Source of the DNA: Roseovarius indicus
Lineage (GTDB): Bacteria > Pseudomonadota > Alphaproteobacteria > Rhodobacterales > Rhodobacteraceae
DNA length: 64,000 nt
Direction: 5' to 3'
Assembly (NCBI RefSeq): GCF_008728195.1
Contig: NZ_CP031598.1
Coordinates: forward strand, 1,922,001 to 1,986,000
The translations under genes and the position numbers were made by a program. Positions 1-8,937 of this stretch are shown piece after piece (position 1 is the stretch's first letter; the number at the start of each line of letters is the position of its first letter). The notes under the pieces were generated by a model. The model did not search any database, had not been told where the DNA came from, and worked only from the letters and a program-made list of their open reading frames with translations.

Positions 1-98
1 CATTCGAGGCGATGCTCTTTGTCATCGCCGCCCTGATGGCGCTGAGGGTGATCGACCATGGCCGCGGCCGCGCCGGCGCGGTGGTTCCGGGAGAATAG
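1..98 (+). CDS. 3' end of a PucC/BCH2-like membrane protein (partial)
   Basis: Only the last 31 codons are present, read from base 3 to the TAG at 96-98. They encode a hydrophobic segment followed by a short basic tail (RVIDHGRGRAGA). bchP starts two bases later. In purple bacteria the gene directly before bchP is usually the PucC/LhaA-type light-harvesting assembly protein (BCH2, orf428), a major-facilitator-like membrane protein, and the visible C-terminus fits that. The assignment rests on gene order because too little sequence is present for family recognition. Confidence 0.5.
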   Translation, partial: FEAMLFVIAALMALRVIDHGRGRAGAVVPGE

Positions 99-100
99 CC

Positions 101-1279
101 ATGTATGATGTCGTCGTTGTCGGAGGGGGGCCGTCGGGAGCGACGGCCGCCGAGGATCTGGCCCGGTCGGGCGCGAAAGTGGCGCTCATTGACAGGGCGG
201 GGCGGATCAAGCCGTGCGGCGGGGCCATTCCGCCGCGGCTGATCGCCGATTTCGACATTCCCGACGAGATGCTGGTGGCGAAGATCACCACGGCGCGGAT
301 GATTTCGCCGACGGGGCGGCACGTGGATATTCCGATCGAGAACGGGTTTGTCGGCATGGTCGACCGGGAGGACTTCGACGAGTTCCTGCGCGAGCGGGCG
401 GCGGGCGCCGGGGCGGAGCGGATGACCGGCACCTACAAGCGGGTCGAGCGGGACGAGGCCGGCACGCATGTGGTCTATCGCGACAAGGCGAGTGGCGCGG
501 AGCGGCGGCTGGCGACGAAGCTGGTGATCGGGGCGGATGGTGCACGGTCGAACGTGGCCAAGGACGAGGTGCCGGGGGGCGACCGTATCCCTTACGTGAT
601 CGCCTATCACGAGATCATCGAGGCGCCGGGCAAGGTGGGGAGCTATGACCCCGACCGGTGTGATGTGATCTATGACGGGCGGATATCGCCGGATTTCTAC
701 GGCTGGGTGTTCCCGCACGGGAAGTCTGCGAGCGTCGGCATGGGGTCGATGGTGCGCGATGTGGATCTGAAGAAGGCGACGGCCGATCTGCGGATGGCGA
801 GCGGGCTGGTGGACTGCCCGACGATCCGGCGGGAGGGCGCGCCGATCCCGCTCAAGCCCTTGGATCGGTGGGACAATGGGCGCGACGTGGTGCTGGCCGG
901 CGATGCCGCGGGCGTCGTGGCGCCAAGCTCGGGCGAGGGGATTTACTATGCCATGGTCGGCGGCCGAGTGGCGGCGACGGCGGCGATGGCCTGCCTGTCG
1001 ACGGGCCGGGTGAAGGATCTGCAACTGGCACGGCGGCTGTTCATGCGCGAGCACAAAACCGTGTTCCGGGTGTTGGCATCCATGCAGAATGCCTATTACA
1101 AGTCGGACGAGCGGCGGGAGCGGTTTGTATCGCTCTGCCATGATATCGACGTGCAAAGGCTGACCTTCGAGGCCTACATGAACAAGAAACTGGTTCGCGC
1201 GCGCCCGATGGCGCATCTCAGGATCGGGCTGAAGAACCTGGCCCATCTGACGCGGCTTGTCCCGGCGGCATATACATGA
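101..1279 (+). CDS. bchP: Geranylgeranyl diphosphate / geranylgeranyl-bacteriochlorophyll reductase BchP
   Basis: This 392-residue flavoprotein reduces the geranylgeranyl tail to phytyl in the last steps of bacteriochlorophyll a synthesis. The N-terminus has the FAD dinucleotide-binding glycines GGGPSG at residues 8-13, followed by a KPCGG segment near residue 38. A second flavin motif, LAGDAAGVVAPSSGEG, lies near residue 265. Length and order match the BchP/ChlP family. The start ATG is two bases after the upstream stop, with GGGAG at 90-94 as ribosome site. The end overlaps idi by four bases, the same pairing seen in Rhodobacter photosynthesis clusters, which supports translational coupling of tail reduction with isoprenoid supply. 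Confidence 0.96.
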   Translation: MYDVVVVGGGPSGATAAEDLARSGAKVALIDRAGRIKPCGGAIPPRLIADFDIPDEMLVAKITTARMISPTGRHVDIPIENGFVGMVDREDFDEFLRERAAGAGAERMTGTYKRVERDEAGTHVVYRDKASGAERRLATKLVIGADGARSNVAKDEVPGGDRIPYVIAYHEIIEAPGKVGSYDPDRCDVIYDGRISPDFYGWVFPHGKSASVGMGSMVRDVDLKKATADLRMASGLVDCPTIRREGAPIPLKPLDRWDNGRDVVLAGDAAGVVAPSSGEGIYYAMVGGRVAATAAMACLSTGRVKDLQLARRLFMREHKTVFRVLASMQNAYYKSDERRERFVSLCHDIDVQRLTFEAYMNKKLVRARPMAHLRIGLKNLAHLTRLVPAAYT

Positions 1280-1812
1280 CGAAACAGGAACCCATCGCGA
1301 CCGACATGATCCCCACCTGGGTGGGAGGCGACCTTGTGGCGGTCGAGAAGATCGAGGCGCACCGGCGCGGGCTGTTGCACAAGGCCGTGTCGGTCTTCGT
1401 GCTGTGCGGGTCGGAGGTGCTGATCCAGCGCCGGGCGCTGGGCAAGTATCACACGCCGGGGCTTTGGGCGAACACCTGTTGCACCCATCCGCATTGGGGC
1501 GAGGCGCCGGAGGCCTGCGCGCATCGGCGGCTTTACGAGGAGCTGGGGCTCGAGTGTCTGACGCTCGAGCATCGGGACCAGGTGACGTACCGGGCCGATG
1601 TGGGCGGCGGGCTGACCGAGCATGAGCGGGTGGATATCTACCTTGCGCGTGTCGACGAAAAGCCCGAGCCGGTGCCGAACCCGGACGAGGTGATGGATAC
1701 GGGCTGGGTCGACATGGCCGAGCTGGCCGAGCGGACGCGGCGCAACCCTGCGCTGTTTACGCCGTGGCTGCGGATTTACCTGGAAAACCACGCCGATCAG
1801 ATCTTCGCCTGA
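1276..1812 (+). CDS. idi: Isopentenyl-diphosphate delta-isomerase, type I
   Basis: This 178-residue Nudix-fold enzyme interconverts isopentenyl and dimethylallyl diphosphate, feeding carotenoid and bacteriochlorophyll tail synthesis. The catalytic cysteine segment NTCCTHP is present (Cys69 by alignment with the E. coli enzyme). So are the Nudix-like helix HRRLYEELGL (83-92) and the metal-binding glutamates in TEHE (115, 117). The start ATG lies inside the bchP stop region (ATGA overlap). The gene is the counterpart of orf176 of the Rhodobacter capsulatus photosynthesis cluster. A regulatory intergenic region separates it from bchE. Confidence 0.95.
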   Translation: MTKQEPIATDMIPTWVGGDLVAVEKIEAHRRGLLHKAVSVFVLCGSEVLIQRRALGKYHTPGLWANTCCTHPHWGEAPEACAHRRLYEELGLECLTLEHRDQVTYRADVGGGLTEHERVDIYLARVDEKPEPVPNPDEVMDTGWVDMAELAERTRRNPALFTPWLRIYLENHADQIFA

Positions 1813-1821
1813 GCGGAAACG

Positions 1822-1836
1822 CCTTGTAAAACAAGG
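1822..1836. other. Short inverted repeat after idi
   Basis: Arms CCTTGT and ACAAGG are perfect inverted repeats of six bases around AAA, ten bases after the idi stop. There is no T tract, so a strong intrinsic terminator is unlikely. It could be a weak stem at the mRNA end or part of the bchE control region. Function unknown. Confidence 0.35.
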
Positions 1837-1842
1837 TGTGGC

Positions 1843-1856
1843 TTGATCTGTGTCAA
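1843..1856 (+). promoter_or_regulatory. FnrL-type site upstream of bchE
   Basis: The sequence TTGAT-CTGT-GTCAA matches the FNR/FnrL consensus TTGAT-N4-ATCAA at nine of ten specified bases. It lies 57 bases upstream of the bchE start. In Rhodobacter sphaeroides bchE is known to depend on FnrL, which fits the oxygen-independent cyclase being needed under low oxygen. Binding here is inferred from the match. Confidence 0.65.
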
Positions 1857-1875
1857 GTCTGAACCTCGCATGACG

Positions 1876-1893
1876 TGTCAACTTATATTGACA
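1876..1893. promoter_or_regulatory. PpsR/CrtJ operator upstream of bchE
   Basis: TGT-N12-ACA with extended symmetry: TGTCAA, six bases, TTGACA, a perfect palindrome. It lies 19 bases before the bchE ATG. TGT-N12-ACA is the established binding consensus of the aerobic photosynthesis repressor PpsR/CrtJ. The neighbouring bases extend the arms to GTGTCAA/TTGACAC. Only one full-length site is seen here; a second TGTCAA half lies at 1851-1856. Confidence 0.8.
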
Positions 1894-1912
1894 CATCAGG
1901 GAGGGAAAACCG

Positions 1913-3550
1913 ATGCGCGTGGTGCTGATCCATCCGAATTACCATTCCGGCGGGGCCGAGATCGCGGGGAACTGGCCGCCCGCCTGGGTGGCCTATATCG
2001 CCGGGTCGCTGAAGGCTGCAGGTTTCGACGATGTGCATTTCATCGACGCGATGACCAACGACCTGATGGATACCGAGATCGCCGCGCGGTTGCAGGAATT
2101 GCAGCCCGACGTGGTGGGCACGACGGCGATCACGCCCTCGATCTACAAGGCCGAGCGGATATTGGAGATCGCCAAGCAGGTGGTGCCGGATGCTCTGGGC
2201 ATTCTCGGGGGCGTGCATGCGACCTTCATGTTCAAGCAGGTGCTGTCGGAGGCGCCCTGGGTCGACGTGATTGTGCGGGGCGAAGGCGAGGAGATCATCG
2301 TCGAGTTGATCCGGGCGGTGGACGAGGGCCGGTATTTTCAGGACCGGCGGCGGATCAAGGGGCTGGCCTTCCGCGATGGCGAGGAGATCGTCGCGACGCA
2401 GGCCGCCAGCACGGTGAAGGATCTGGACGGGATCACGCCGGACTGGTCGCTGCTGGAGTGGGAGAAATACATCTACGTGCCGCTCAACACGCGCGTGGCG
2501 ATTCCCAACATGGCGCGGGGGTGCCCGTTCACCTGTTCCTTCTGCTCGCAATGGAAGTTCTGGCGCGACTACCGGGTGCGTGACCCCAAGGCCGTGGTCG
2601 ACGAGATCGAGACGCTGGTGAACGAGCATGGCGTGGGCTTCTTCATCCTGGCCGACGAGGAGCCGACGATCAACAAGCGCAAGTTCACCGAGTTCTGCAA
2701 CGAGCTGATCGCGCGGGGCCTGCCGGACAAGGTGAAATGGGGCATCAACACCCGCGTGACCGACATCATGCGCGATCGCAACGACCTGTGGCTCTGGCGC
2801 AAGGCCGGGCTGGTGCATGTGAGCCTTGGCACCGAGGCTGCGGCGCAGATGAAGCTGGACCTGTTCAACAAGGAAACCAAGGTGGCCGAGAACCGCGAGG
2901 CGATCCGGCTTCTGCGCGAGGCGGATATCTTCACCGAGGCGCAGTTCATCGTCGGGCTCGACAACGAGACCGAGGAGACGCTTGAGGAAACCTATCGCTT
3001 TGCGCGGGAGTGGAACCCCGACCTTGCCAACTGGTCGATGTACACACCCTGGCCCTTCACGCCGCTTTTTCAGGAACTGGGCGACAAGGTCGAGGTGTTC
3101 GACTTCGAGAAGTACAATTTCGTGACGCCCATCATGAAGCCCAAGGCGATGGACCGGGCGACGCTTCTGGACCGGGTGATGCACAATTACCGGCGGTTCT
3201 ACATGATCAAGGCGCTGTTCCATTACCCGTGGCGGGGCACCGGGTTCCGGCGGAAATATCTGCTGGGATGTTTGCGGGCCTTTGCAAAGGCGGGCTTCGC
3301 GCGGACTTTCTATGACTTGGGCAAGGTGGGCTATTGGGGCCCGCAGTCAAAGGAGAAGGTGGATTTCCATTTCGACGGCGAGCGGCAGATTGCCGAGGCC
3401 CAGATGGCCGACTGGGAGGCGATGGCCGACCGCAAGGTGAAGGCCGCCGAACGCAAGGCGGCGGTGCGCGCGCAGGTGAAGGCGAAGAAGGCCGAACTGG
3501 CGGAATTGCAGGCCGGGGCGCGCGCCTGTGGCGGTGGCGAGCAGGGCTAG
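1913..3550 (+). CDS. bchE: Anaerobic Mg-protoporphyrin IX monomethyl ester cyclase BchE
   Basis: This 545-residue B12-binding radical-SAM enzyme forms the isocyclic E ring of bacteriochlorophyll without oxygen, taking the keto oxygen from water. The N-terminal part (about 1-150) is a cobalamin-binding fold. The radical-SAM cluster motif is C204-x3-C208-x2-C211 (CPFTCSFC), followed by the WKFWRDYR segment typical of BchE. The C-terminal 100 residues are lysine- and alanine-rich. GGGAGG precedes the ATG. The control region carries an FnrL-like and a PpsR-like site. bchJ follows after three bases, as in Rhodobacter. No oxygen-dependent cyclase (acsF) is seen in this window. Confidence 0.97.
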   Translation: MRVVLIHPNYHSGGAEIAGNWPPAWVAYIAGSLKAAGFDDVHFIDAMTNDLMDTEIAARLQELQPDVVGTTAITPSIYKAERILEIAKQVVPDALGILGGVHATFMFKQVLSEAPWVDVIVRGEGEEIIVELIRAVDEGRYFQDRRRIKGLAFRDGEEIVATQAASTVKDLDGITPDWSLLEWEKYIYVPLNTRVAIPNMARGCPFTCSFCSQWKFWRDYRVRDPKAVVDEIETLVNEHGVGFFILADEEPTINKRKFTEFCNELIARGLPDKVKWGINTRVTDIMRDRNDLWLWRKAGLVHVSLGTEAAAQMKLDLFNKETKVAENREAIRLLREADIFTEAQFIVGLDNETEETLEETYRFAREWNPDLANWSMYTPWPFTPLFQELGDKVEVFDFEKYNFVTPIMKPKAMDRATLLDRVMHNYRRFYMIKALFHYPWRGTGFRRKYLLGCLRAFAKAGFARTFYDLGKVGYWGPQSKEKVDFHFDGERQIAEAQMADWEAMADRKVKAAERKAAVRAQVKAKKAELAELQAGARACGGGEQG

Positions 3551-3553
3551 GCG

Positions 3554-4135
3554 ATGGGCGCGCAACCCGGCCGGGTCGGGCCGAACGCCATATTGCAGAG
3601 CCGCGAGGCGCTGGAGGCGCTGGGCGGGGTCGAACTGGCGGTTAGGGTGTTCGAAGCGGCGGGGCTGTTGCCGCTCTACGATGTGCCGCCGGTCGAGATG
3701 GTCCCGCAGGACAAGGCGATGGCGTTGCACCGGGCGATCCGCGCGGCGCTTCCCGAGGACGAAGCGCTTTGGGCGGCGCGGGAAGGGGGGTATCGCACGG
3801 GGCGCTACATCCTGGCGAAACGGATTCCGAAATTTGCCCGGGAGATGCTGCAAATCCTGCCCGCGCCGCTGGCCGGTCGGCTTTTGCTGAAGGCGATCCA
3901 GAAACACGCCTGGACCTTTGCGGGCACCGGGCGGGTCATCACCGCGCCCGGCCCGCCAATGGAGATCGTGATCGAGGACAACCCGCTGGCCCAGCCGGGG
4001 TGCCCGTGGCATGGCTCGGTGTTCGAAACGCTGTTCGGGCGGCTGGTGGCGCCGCATGTGCGCGTGAGCCACCCTGCGTGTTGTGCGACAGGCGCCCCCG
4101 CCTGCCGGTTTCTCATCGACATCAGCGGCGCGTAA
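3554..4135 (+). CDS. bchJ: Bacteriochlorophyll biosynthesis protein BchJ (V4R domain)
   Basis: This 193-residue protein resembles BchJ, once proposed as the divinyl reductase and now usually viewed as an accessory factor for the Mg-protoporphyrin branch, perhaps a tetrapyrrole carrier. The C-terminal half has the 4-vinyl-reductase (V4R) domain signature. This includes the late segment PACCATGAPACRFLI with three cysteines, which may bind metal or substrate. It is separated from bchE by three bases, so the two are almost certainly co-transcribed. It is the last bacteriochlorophyll gene on this side of the cluster. Confidence 0.9.
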   Translation: MGAQPGRVGPNAILQSREALEALGGVELAVRVFEAAGLLPLYDVPPVEMVPQDKAMALHRAIRAALPEDEALWAAREGGYRTGRYILAKRIPKFAREMLQILPAPLAGRLLLKAIQKHAWTFAGTGRVITAPGPPMEIVIEDNPLAQPGCPWHGSVFETLFGRLVAPHVRVSHPACCATGAPACRFLIDISGA

Positions 4136-4286
4136 ACCCTGCCCAAGCTTTGGGCCAAGCGGTGCCCGGTTGGGCGGCTTGGTGCGGTTTCGCGCATCGC
4201 CTATTTGACACGCGGCGTAAAACCCTGAAAAACAAGCCTTAACCAAGGCGCCCCCGAGCGCGGGACTGGCAGGAGGCAAACGGGAC

Positions 4287-6032
4287 GTGCCCAGCAGACC
4301 CAATCCATTCGATGCGCGGTTGAGCGCGCTGGTCGGCCGGATCTATCCGGAGGCCGATCAGCGCGCCATTTGCCGCGATATCTGCGAGGCGTTCTGGCCC
4401 GAGGGGGCGCATCGGCGCAAGCGGGCGCGGGCGCCGTCGAACCGGCTTTGGTCGGAAAAGGATGCGGTGCTGATCACCTATGGCAACTCGATCATCGACG
4501 GCACATACAAGCCTTTGGACCTGCTGGAGGATTTCCTGACGAGCCGGATGCAGGGCGTGGTGAACGGGGTGCATATCCTGCCGTTCTTCCCGTTCAGTTC
4601 CGATGACGGGTTCGCGGTGACCGATTACCGGGCGGTGAACCCGCAGCTGGGCGACTGGACGGATATCACCCGCATCGCGAAACGGTTTCACCTGATGTCG
4701 GACCTCGTGCTGAACCACGTGTCGAGCCAGGGGCCGTGGTTTCACGACTACATGCAGGGGCGCGAGCCCTATGACCGGTTCTTCTACGAAGGCAACCCCG
4801 AGGACGACCTGAGCCAGGTGGTGCGCCCGCGCACGACGCCGCTTCTGCGCGAGGTGGAGACGCGGGACGGTACGAAACATGTCTGGTGCACCTTCAGCCA
4901 CGACCAGATCGACCTCGATTTCACCAACCCCGAAGTGCTGCTGGAAATGCTGCGCATCATCCGGATGCATATCGACCGCGGCGTGCGCATCCTGCGGCTC
5001 GATGCGGTGGCGTTCCTGTGGAAGGAGCCGGGCACGCCCTGCATCCACCTGCCGCAGACCCATGCCATCGTGCAGCTGATGCGTCTGTTGTGCGATTACG
5101 CGACCGAGACGGTGGTGCTGCTGACCGAGACCAACGTGCCACGGACGGAGAACCTGAGCTACTTCGGCAACCGGAACGAGGCGCACGCGGTCTACAACTT
5201 CCCGCTGCCGCCGCTGATCCTGCATGCGCTGCAGTCGGGCACGGCGCGCTACCTGCATCGCTGGCAATCGGCGATGCCGCCGGCGCAGCTGGGCTGTGCC
5301 TATCTCAACTTCACCGCCAGCCATGACGGGATCGGGATGCGGCCCGCCGAAGGGGTGCTTCCGGCCGAGGAGCAGGCGCGGGTGATCGAGGCGGTGACGG
5401 CGGCCGGGGGGCTGGTGTCGATGCGCACGCTGCCCGACGGGCGTGAGGCGCCCTACGAGCTGAACTGTTCGCTCTACGAGGCGATGCGGCAGACCTTTCA
5501 CGGCGAGGATGACCATCACCACGCGCGCTTCCTGTGTTCGCAGACCATCGTGATGTCGCTGGAGGGAATTCCGGCCTTCTACATCCATTCGCTTCTGGCC
5601 ACGCCCAACGATCACGACGCGGTTGCGCGGCGGGGAATGAACCGGGCGATCAATCGGCACCGGTGGCACTATCCGGACCTTCTGGAGAAGCTGGCCGACG
5701 AAGGGTCGGACCAGGCGCGGGTTCTGGCGGACATGTCCGACAGGCTGCGGCTGCGCTCGAAACAGAAGGCGTTCCACCCGAACGCGACGCAGTTCACGCT
5801 GGCGCTCGACGAGCGGCTTTTCGGGGTCTGGCGGCAGAGCCTCGACCGGCACCAGTCGATCTTCGCCATCCACAATGTCAGCGCCGACGAGGTGCGGGTG
5901 AGTCCCTATTCGATCAACATGATCGAGGGGGAACGCTGGGTCGACCTGCTGTCGGGCGAGGATATCGTGATGGAAGGCGACGACATCGTCTTTGCCCCCT
6001 ACCAGTGCCGCTGGATCACCAACCGGGGGTAG
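4287..6032 (+). CDS. GH13 subfamily 18 phosphorylase, probably glucosylglycerate phosphorylase
   Basis: This 581-residue (beta/alpha)8 enzyme is of the sucrose-phosphorylase type. The three GH13 catalytic carboxylates are visible: nucleophile Asp239 in RILRLDAVAF, acid/base Glu281 in LLTETNVP, and Asp347 in ASHDGIG. Subfamily 18 includes sucrose, glucosylglycerol and glucosylglycerate phosphorylases. A glucosyl-3-phosphoglycerate synthase and its phosphatase lie 1.6 kb away, so glucosylglycerate is the likeliest substrate, giving glucose 1-phosphate and glycerate. A GTG start is chosen because AGGAGG sits at 4271-4276 with ten bases of spacing. No secretion signal is seen, so it should act in the cytoplasm. 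Confidence 0.82.
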   Translation: MPSRPNPFDARLSALVGRIYPEADQRAICRDICEAFWPEGAHRRKRARAPSNRLWSEKDAVLITYGNSIIDGTYKPLDLLEDFLTSRMQGVVNGVHILPFFPFSSDDGFAVTDYRAVNPQLGDWTDITRIAKRFHLMSDLVLNHVSSQGPWFHDYMQGREPYDRFFYEGNPEDDLSQVVRPRTTPLLREVETRDGTKHVWCTFSHDQIDLDFTNPEVLLEMLRIIRMHIDRGVRILRLDAVAFLWKEPGTPCIHLPQTHAIVQLMRLLCDYATETVVLLTETNVPRTENLSYFGNRNEAHAVYNFPLPPLILHALQSGTARYLHRWQSAMPPAQLGCAYLNFTASHDGIGMRPAEGVLPAEEQARVIEAVTAAGGLVSMRTLPDGREAPYELNCSLYEAMRQTFHGEDDHHHARFLCSQTIVMSLEGIPAFYIHSLLATPNDHDAVARRGMNRAINRHRWHYPDLLEKLADEGSDQARVLADMSDRLRLRSKQKAFHPNATQFTLALDERLFGVWRQSLDRHQSIFAIHNVSADEVRVSPYSINMIEGERWVDLLSGEDIVMEGDDIVFAPYQCRWITNRG

Positions 6033-6155
6033 GGCCGGGCGGTGGCCAGTGTGTTTCCGCGGTTATTGGTGACAGGGAGAGGGGCGTTGCGGTAGCCATC
6101 ACGGGGCAAAAAGAAATTTGTTTGACGTATGCGATAGATCGCGAAGGGGTGGGTC

Positions 6156-7664
6156 ATGGGTTTTGGCAAGATGTTTCGCGCGGTTGCGGCGCTGTTGTGG
6201 GTTATCGTCATTCCAGGGGCGGGGATCGCGCAAGGCACCCTGCCGGACGTCGTGCCGAACAAGCCCATTTCCGGTGATCCGCTGATCGACTATCGCATCG
6301 AGGCGTGCAGCGGGACCTATGGGTTCGGGCCGTATCTTTACGCACCGTCGGATCACATCATCCGGTTCAGCGATTTCTGCCTGCTCGAAGACCAGGGCGT
6401 TGCGCTTGCCGCAGAGGAACTCTCGGGTCTCACGCTGACCAAGGATGGGCCCAACTTCCGCCTGTTCGAGGACTTCCCGTCGGGGGATGAACGCTATGCG
6501 CGCAACAATGTGTCCTTCCTTTTCGGCGAGGGCACCGAGGAATGCGAGTCTTCAGAGCCGAGAAATGCGTTCGAGTACACGATACCCAATGCCGACGCGT
6601 TGCGGGATTTCAAGGAAACCGGGTTCGGCTGGCAGGAAGGGTATGTCATCGGCGAAACGGCGGCGCGGCCTCGGGCGGATGAGGCGCGGGTGCTGCTCTG
6701 GATCATGCGGTTTTCGCAGTCCGAGATGGCAACGCGCACCCTTGAGTCCTACGAGCTTGGCGAGGACGGTGGCTTGTGGGCCTCGATCCGGTTTGGCGAC
6801 GCAGGCGGCACGGTCGAGATCGACACCGGTTTCGGAGATCACTACGGCAAGGCCGATGGCGGGCTGTCGATCACCTATAACGGCGATGGCAGCTTCTCGG
6901 CGACAGGGCGTTTTTCAGCCGACAGTTCGCGGGTCGCGGGGCATGGCCCGACCGATATGGTTTCGATCTCGGGAGAGATCCCCTTCATGCGAGGGCACTT
7001 CCTTGGCGCGGATGGGTCCCGGATAAGCGGATACGGCTTGGTAATAGGCACCTTTCGGACAGCGGGCGGGCAGACACATCCGTTTCGCGCGGTCGCCTCG
7101 CTGGAAGGCTGTGCGGTGGAGGATGCCGTGGCGGCGGAGGATGCGCCGGATACGGAAGAGCTGGTTTCGGAAGGCGATGCACAGGCTTCGCCCGACGCCG
7201 TCCTTGAGCGCTTCACCAAAACCTGCACGCAGGTGCTTGGCGACCCCGACGCCTATCTTGCCGGTATCGAGACACCGGGCCCGGCGGGGGAGAGGGTGAC
7301 CTCTGTGAGCCCCGACAAGAAACTTGTCTCTGTCTATGCGAGAGACGGGACCACCTATGACGAGGTCGAACTGCATATCGTCGGCAACAGGCAGGTCAGG
7401 GACTGTTCCGTGATCGGCGAGTTCCACGGGGCCGATACCGAAGAGCTTGCCGGGCAGTTCCGGCAGATGGTCGAAAGCCGGGAAGGGCTGACCATCTCGG
7501 GCGGGCATGCGCCGCAGGATTATGTCGACGGGGGCGCATTGACCACGGAAGAGGATATCTACCTCTACGCGATCGACGGGCTATGGCCCGAGCTTGGCCT
7601 GATCGCGACCGCGCATGTCATTGCCGGTGAATTGCAGCTTTACGTCCAGCGCACGATGAACTGA
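6156..7664 (+). CDS. Exported protein of unknown function
   Basis: I do not recognise this 502-residue protein. The first 25 residues look like a signal peptide: a basic start MGFGKMFR, a hydrophobic core, then GAGIAQG. The mature part is acidic and has few cysteines, some possibly paired (for example CSGTYGF...CLLEDQG near residues 49-75). An acidic linker near residues 320-345 (EDAVAAEDAPDTEELVSEGD) separates two regions, so it may have two domains. Codon choice is slightly less GC-extreme than in the neighbours. It sits between the phosphorylase (same strand, 123 bases upstream) and the converging synthase gene. It might be a periplasmic protein, but nothing links it firmly to either. Confidence 0.8.
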   Translation: MGFGKMFRAVAALLWVIVIPGAGIAQGTLPDVVPNKPISGDPLIDYRIEACSGTYGFGPYLYAPSDHIIRFSDFCLLEDQGVALAAEELSGLTLTKDGPNFRLFEDFPSGDERYARNNVSFLFGEGTEECESSEPRNAFEYTIPNADALRDFKETGFGWQEGYVIGETAARPRADEARVLLWIMRFSQSEMATRTLESYELGEDGGLWASIRFGDAGGTVEIDTGFGDHYGKADGGLSITYNGDGSFSATGRFSADSSRVAGHGPTDMVSISGEIPFMRGHFLGADGSRISGYGLVIGTFRTAGGQTHPFRAVASLEGCAVEDAVAAEDAPDTEELVSEGDAQASPDAVLERFTKTCTQVLGDPDAYLAGIETPGPAGERVTSVSPDKKLVSVYARDGTTYDEVELHIVGNRQVRDCSVIGEFHGADTEELAGQFRQMVESREGLTISGGHAPQDYVDGGALTTEEDIYLYAIDGLWPELGLIATAHVIAGELQLYVQRTMN

Positions 7665-7695
7665 GGCGGCCGTTCCCCGCGCGGTGAAAAGCGCC

Positions 7696-8916
7696 TCAGG
7701 CGAACTCCGCCGCGTCTTCGTTGGCGGCCTGCTTGAGGTCGCGGAGGAACGCTGAATCGGCGGCGTGGACGCGGTTCCAGGTGGGGATGAAGGGGCTTTC
7801 GTTGGGGTTCTCGAGGAAGATCTGGCCCGCCCGGATGATGTTCTCGGCGAAGAGCTCGACCGACTTCTCCTCCTTGTGGCGGTCGACGCGCAGGCCGTTC
7901 ATCTTGGCGTCGTTGTAGTAGCTTTCCAGCAGGTCGAGCGCCTGGCGGTAATAGGTGGCCTTGAGCGTGCGGAAGAGGTTGGGGGTGAACACGGTGCCGT
8001 CGGAGGCGAGCTTGCGGAAGATCGCCTTGCAGATGTCGGTGGACATGCGGCTCAGGCCCTTGCTGGCGTCCTCTTCCGAGAGGTCCTGGTGCTTGTGGTC
8101 ATAGGCGTCGGAAATCTCGACCTGGCAGACCGATTGCGGGGCAAGGTTGCGCCAGGCTTCGGACAGCACGCCGATTTCAAGCCCCCAGTCGGAGGGGATG
8201 CGCAGGTCGGGCAGGGTTTGCGTGCGCAGGGCGAACTCGCCCGACAGCGGATAGCGGAAGCTGCGCAGGTAATCGAGGTAGTCTCGGTCGCCCACCACCT
8301 TCTTGAGCGCAATGAGCAGCGGGCTGACCAGCAGGCGCGTCACCCGGCCGTTCAGCTTGCCCTCGCCGATGCGGGGGTAATAGCCCTTGGCCATCTGGTA
8401 GGGGAAGGTCGGGTTGGCGACCGGGTAGACCAGCGAGGCCAGCATCGAGCGGTCATAGGTCAGGATATCGCAGTCGTGGATGGCCATGACCGAGCTGTCG
8501 GCGCAGGCGATGAGATAGCCCATGCAGGTCCAGACATTCTTGCCCTTGCCGGGCTCCTGCGGGTAGAGGCCGTGTTCCTTGAGCCGTTCGCCCAAGGCGA
8601 GCATGCGGGGGCTTTCGTTCCAGAGCACCATGTGGGTCTGGGGCAGCTCGGAGAAGAATTCCCGCGCGTGGCGGAACTGGGCCTCGTCGGCCTGATCGAG
8701 CCCGACAATGATCCGGTGCAGGTAGGGGACGGTCTTGAGCTCGTTGAGGATATTTGGCAGCGCCGGGCCTTCGAGCTCGGAATAGAGGCAGGGCAGCACC
8801 AGGGTGATGCGGCGGCTTTCGCCGAAGGCCTGAAGCTCGTATTCGAGGTCGTCCAGGCTGCGGGTGCGCAGGTTGTGGAGGGTGGTGATGTTGCCGTTCT
8901 GGTGAAAATCGCTCAT
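7696..8916 (-). CDS. gpgS: Glucosyl-3-phosphoglycerate synthase (GT81-type)
   Basis: This 406-residue GT-A glycosyltransferase transfers glucose from a nucleotide sugar to 3-phosphoglycerate, the first step of glucosylglycerate synthesis. The N-terminal Rossmann-like segment ITLVLPCLYSELEG and the metal-binding DxD motif in AIHDCDILTYD are visible, as expected for GpgS. The related mannosyl-3-phosphoglycerate synthase is the main alternative. It lies 21 bases downstream of the HAD phosphatase on the same strand, giving a synthase/phosphatase operon. It converges on the exported-protein gene. Glucosylglycerate is a known compatible solute under salt stress or nitrogen limitation. Confidence 0.82.
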   Translation of the reverse strand: MSDFHQNGNITTLHNLRTRSLDDLEYELQAFGESRRITLVLPCLYSELEGPALPNILNELKTVPYLHRIIVGLDQADEAQFRHAREFFSELPQTHMVLWNESPRMLALGERLKEHGLYPQEPGKGKNVWTCMGYLIACADSSVMAIHDCDILTYDRSMLASLVYPVANPTFPYQMAKGYYPRIGEGKLNGRVTRLLVSPLLIALKKVVGDRDYLDYLRSFRYPLSGEFALRTQTLPDLRIPSDWGLEIGVLSEAWRNLAPQSVCQVEISDAYDHKHQDLSEEDASKGLSRMSTDICKAIFRKLASDGTVFTPNLFRTLKATYYRQALDLLESYYNDAKMNGLRVDRHKEEKSVELFAENIIRAGQIFLENPNESPFIPTWNRVHAADSAFLRDLKQAANEDAAEFA

Positions 8917-8937
8917 GCCCTGACCTGCTTTCGTAAT

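Noticed and set aside
1888..1893. TTGACA before bchE as a -35 box.
   Set aside because: It is the right arm of the PpsR palindrome and a -10 at normal spacing would fall past the start codon.
4205..4210. TTGACA upstream of the phosphorylase gene as a promoter.
   Set aside because: No acceptable -10 lies 16-18 bases downstream (the bases there are AAAAAC).
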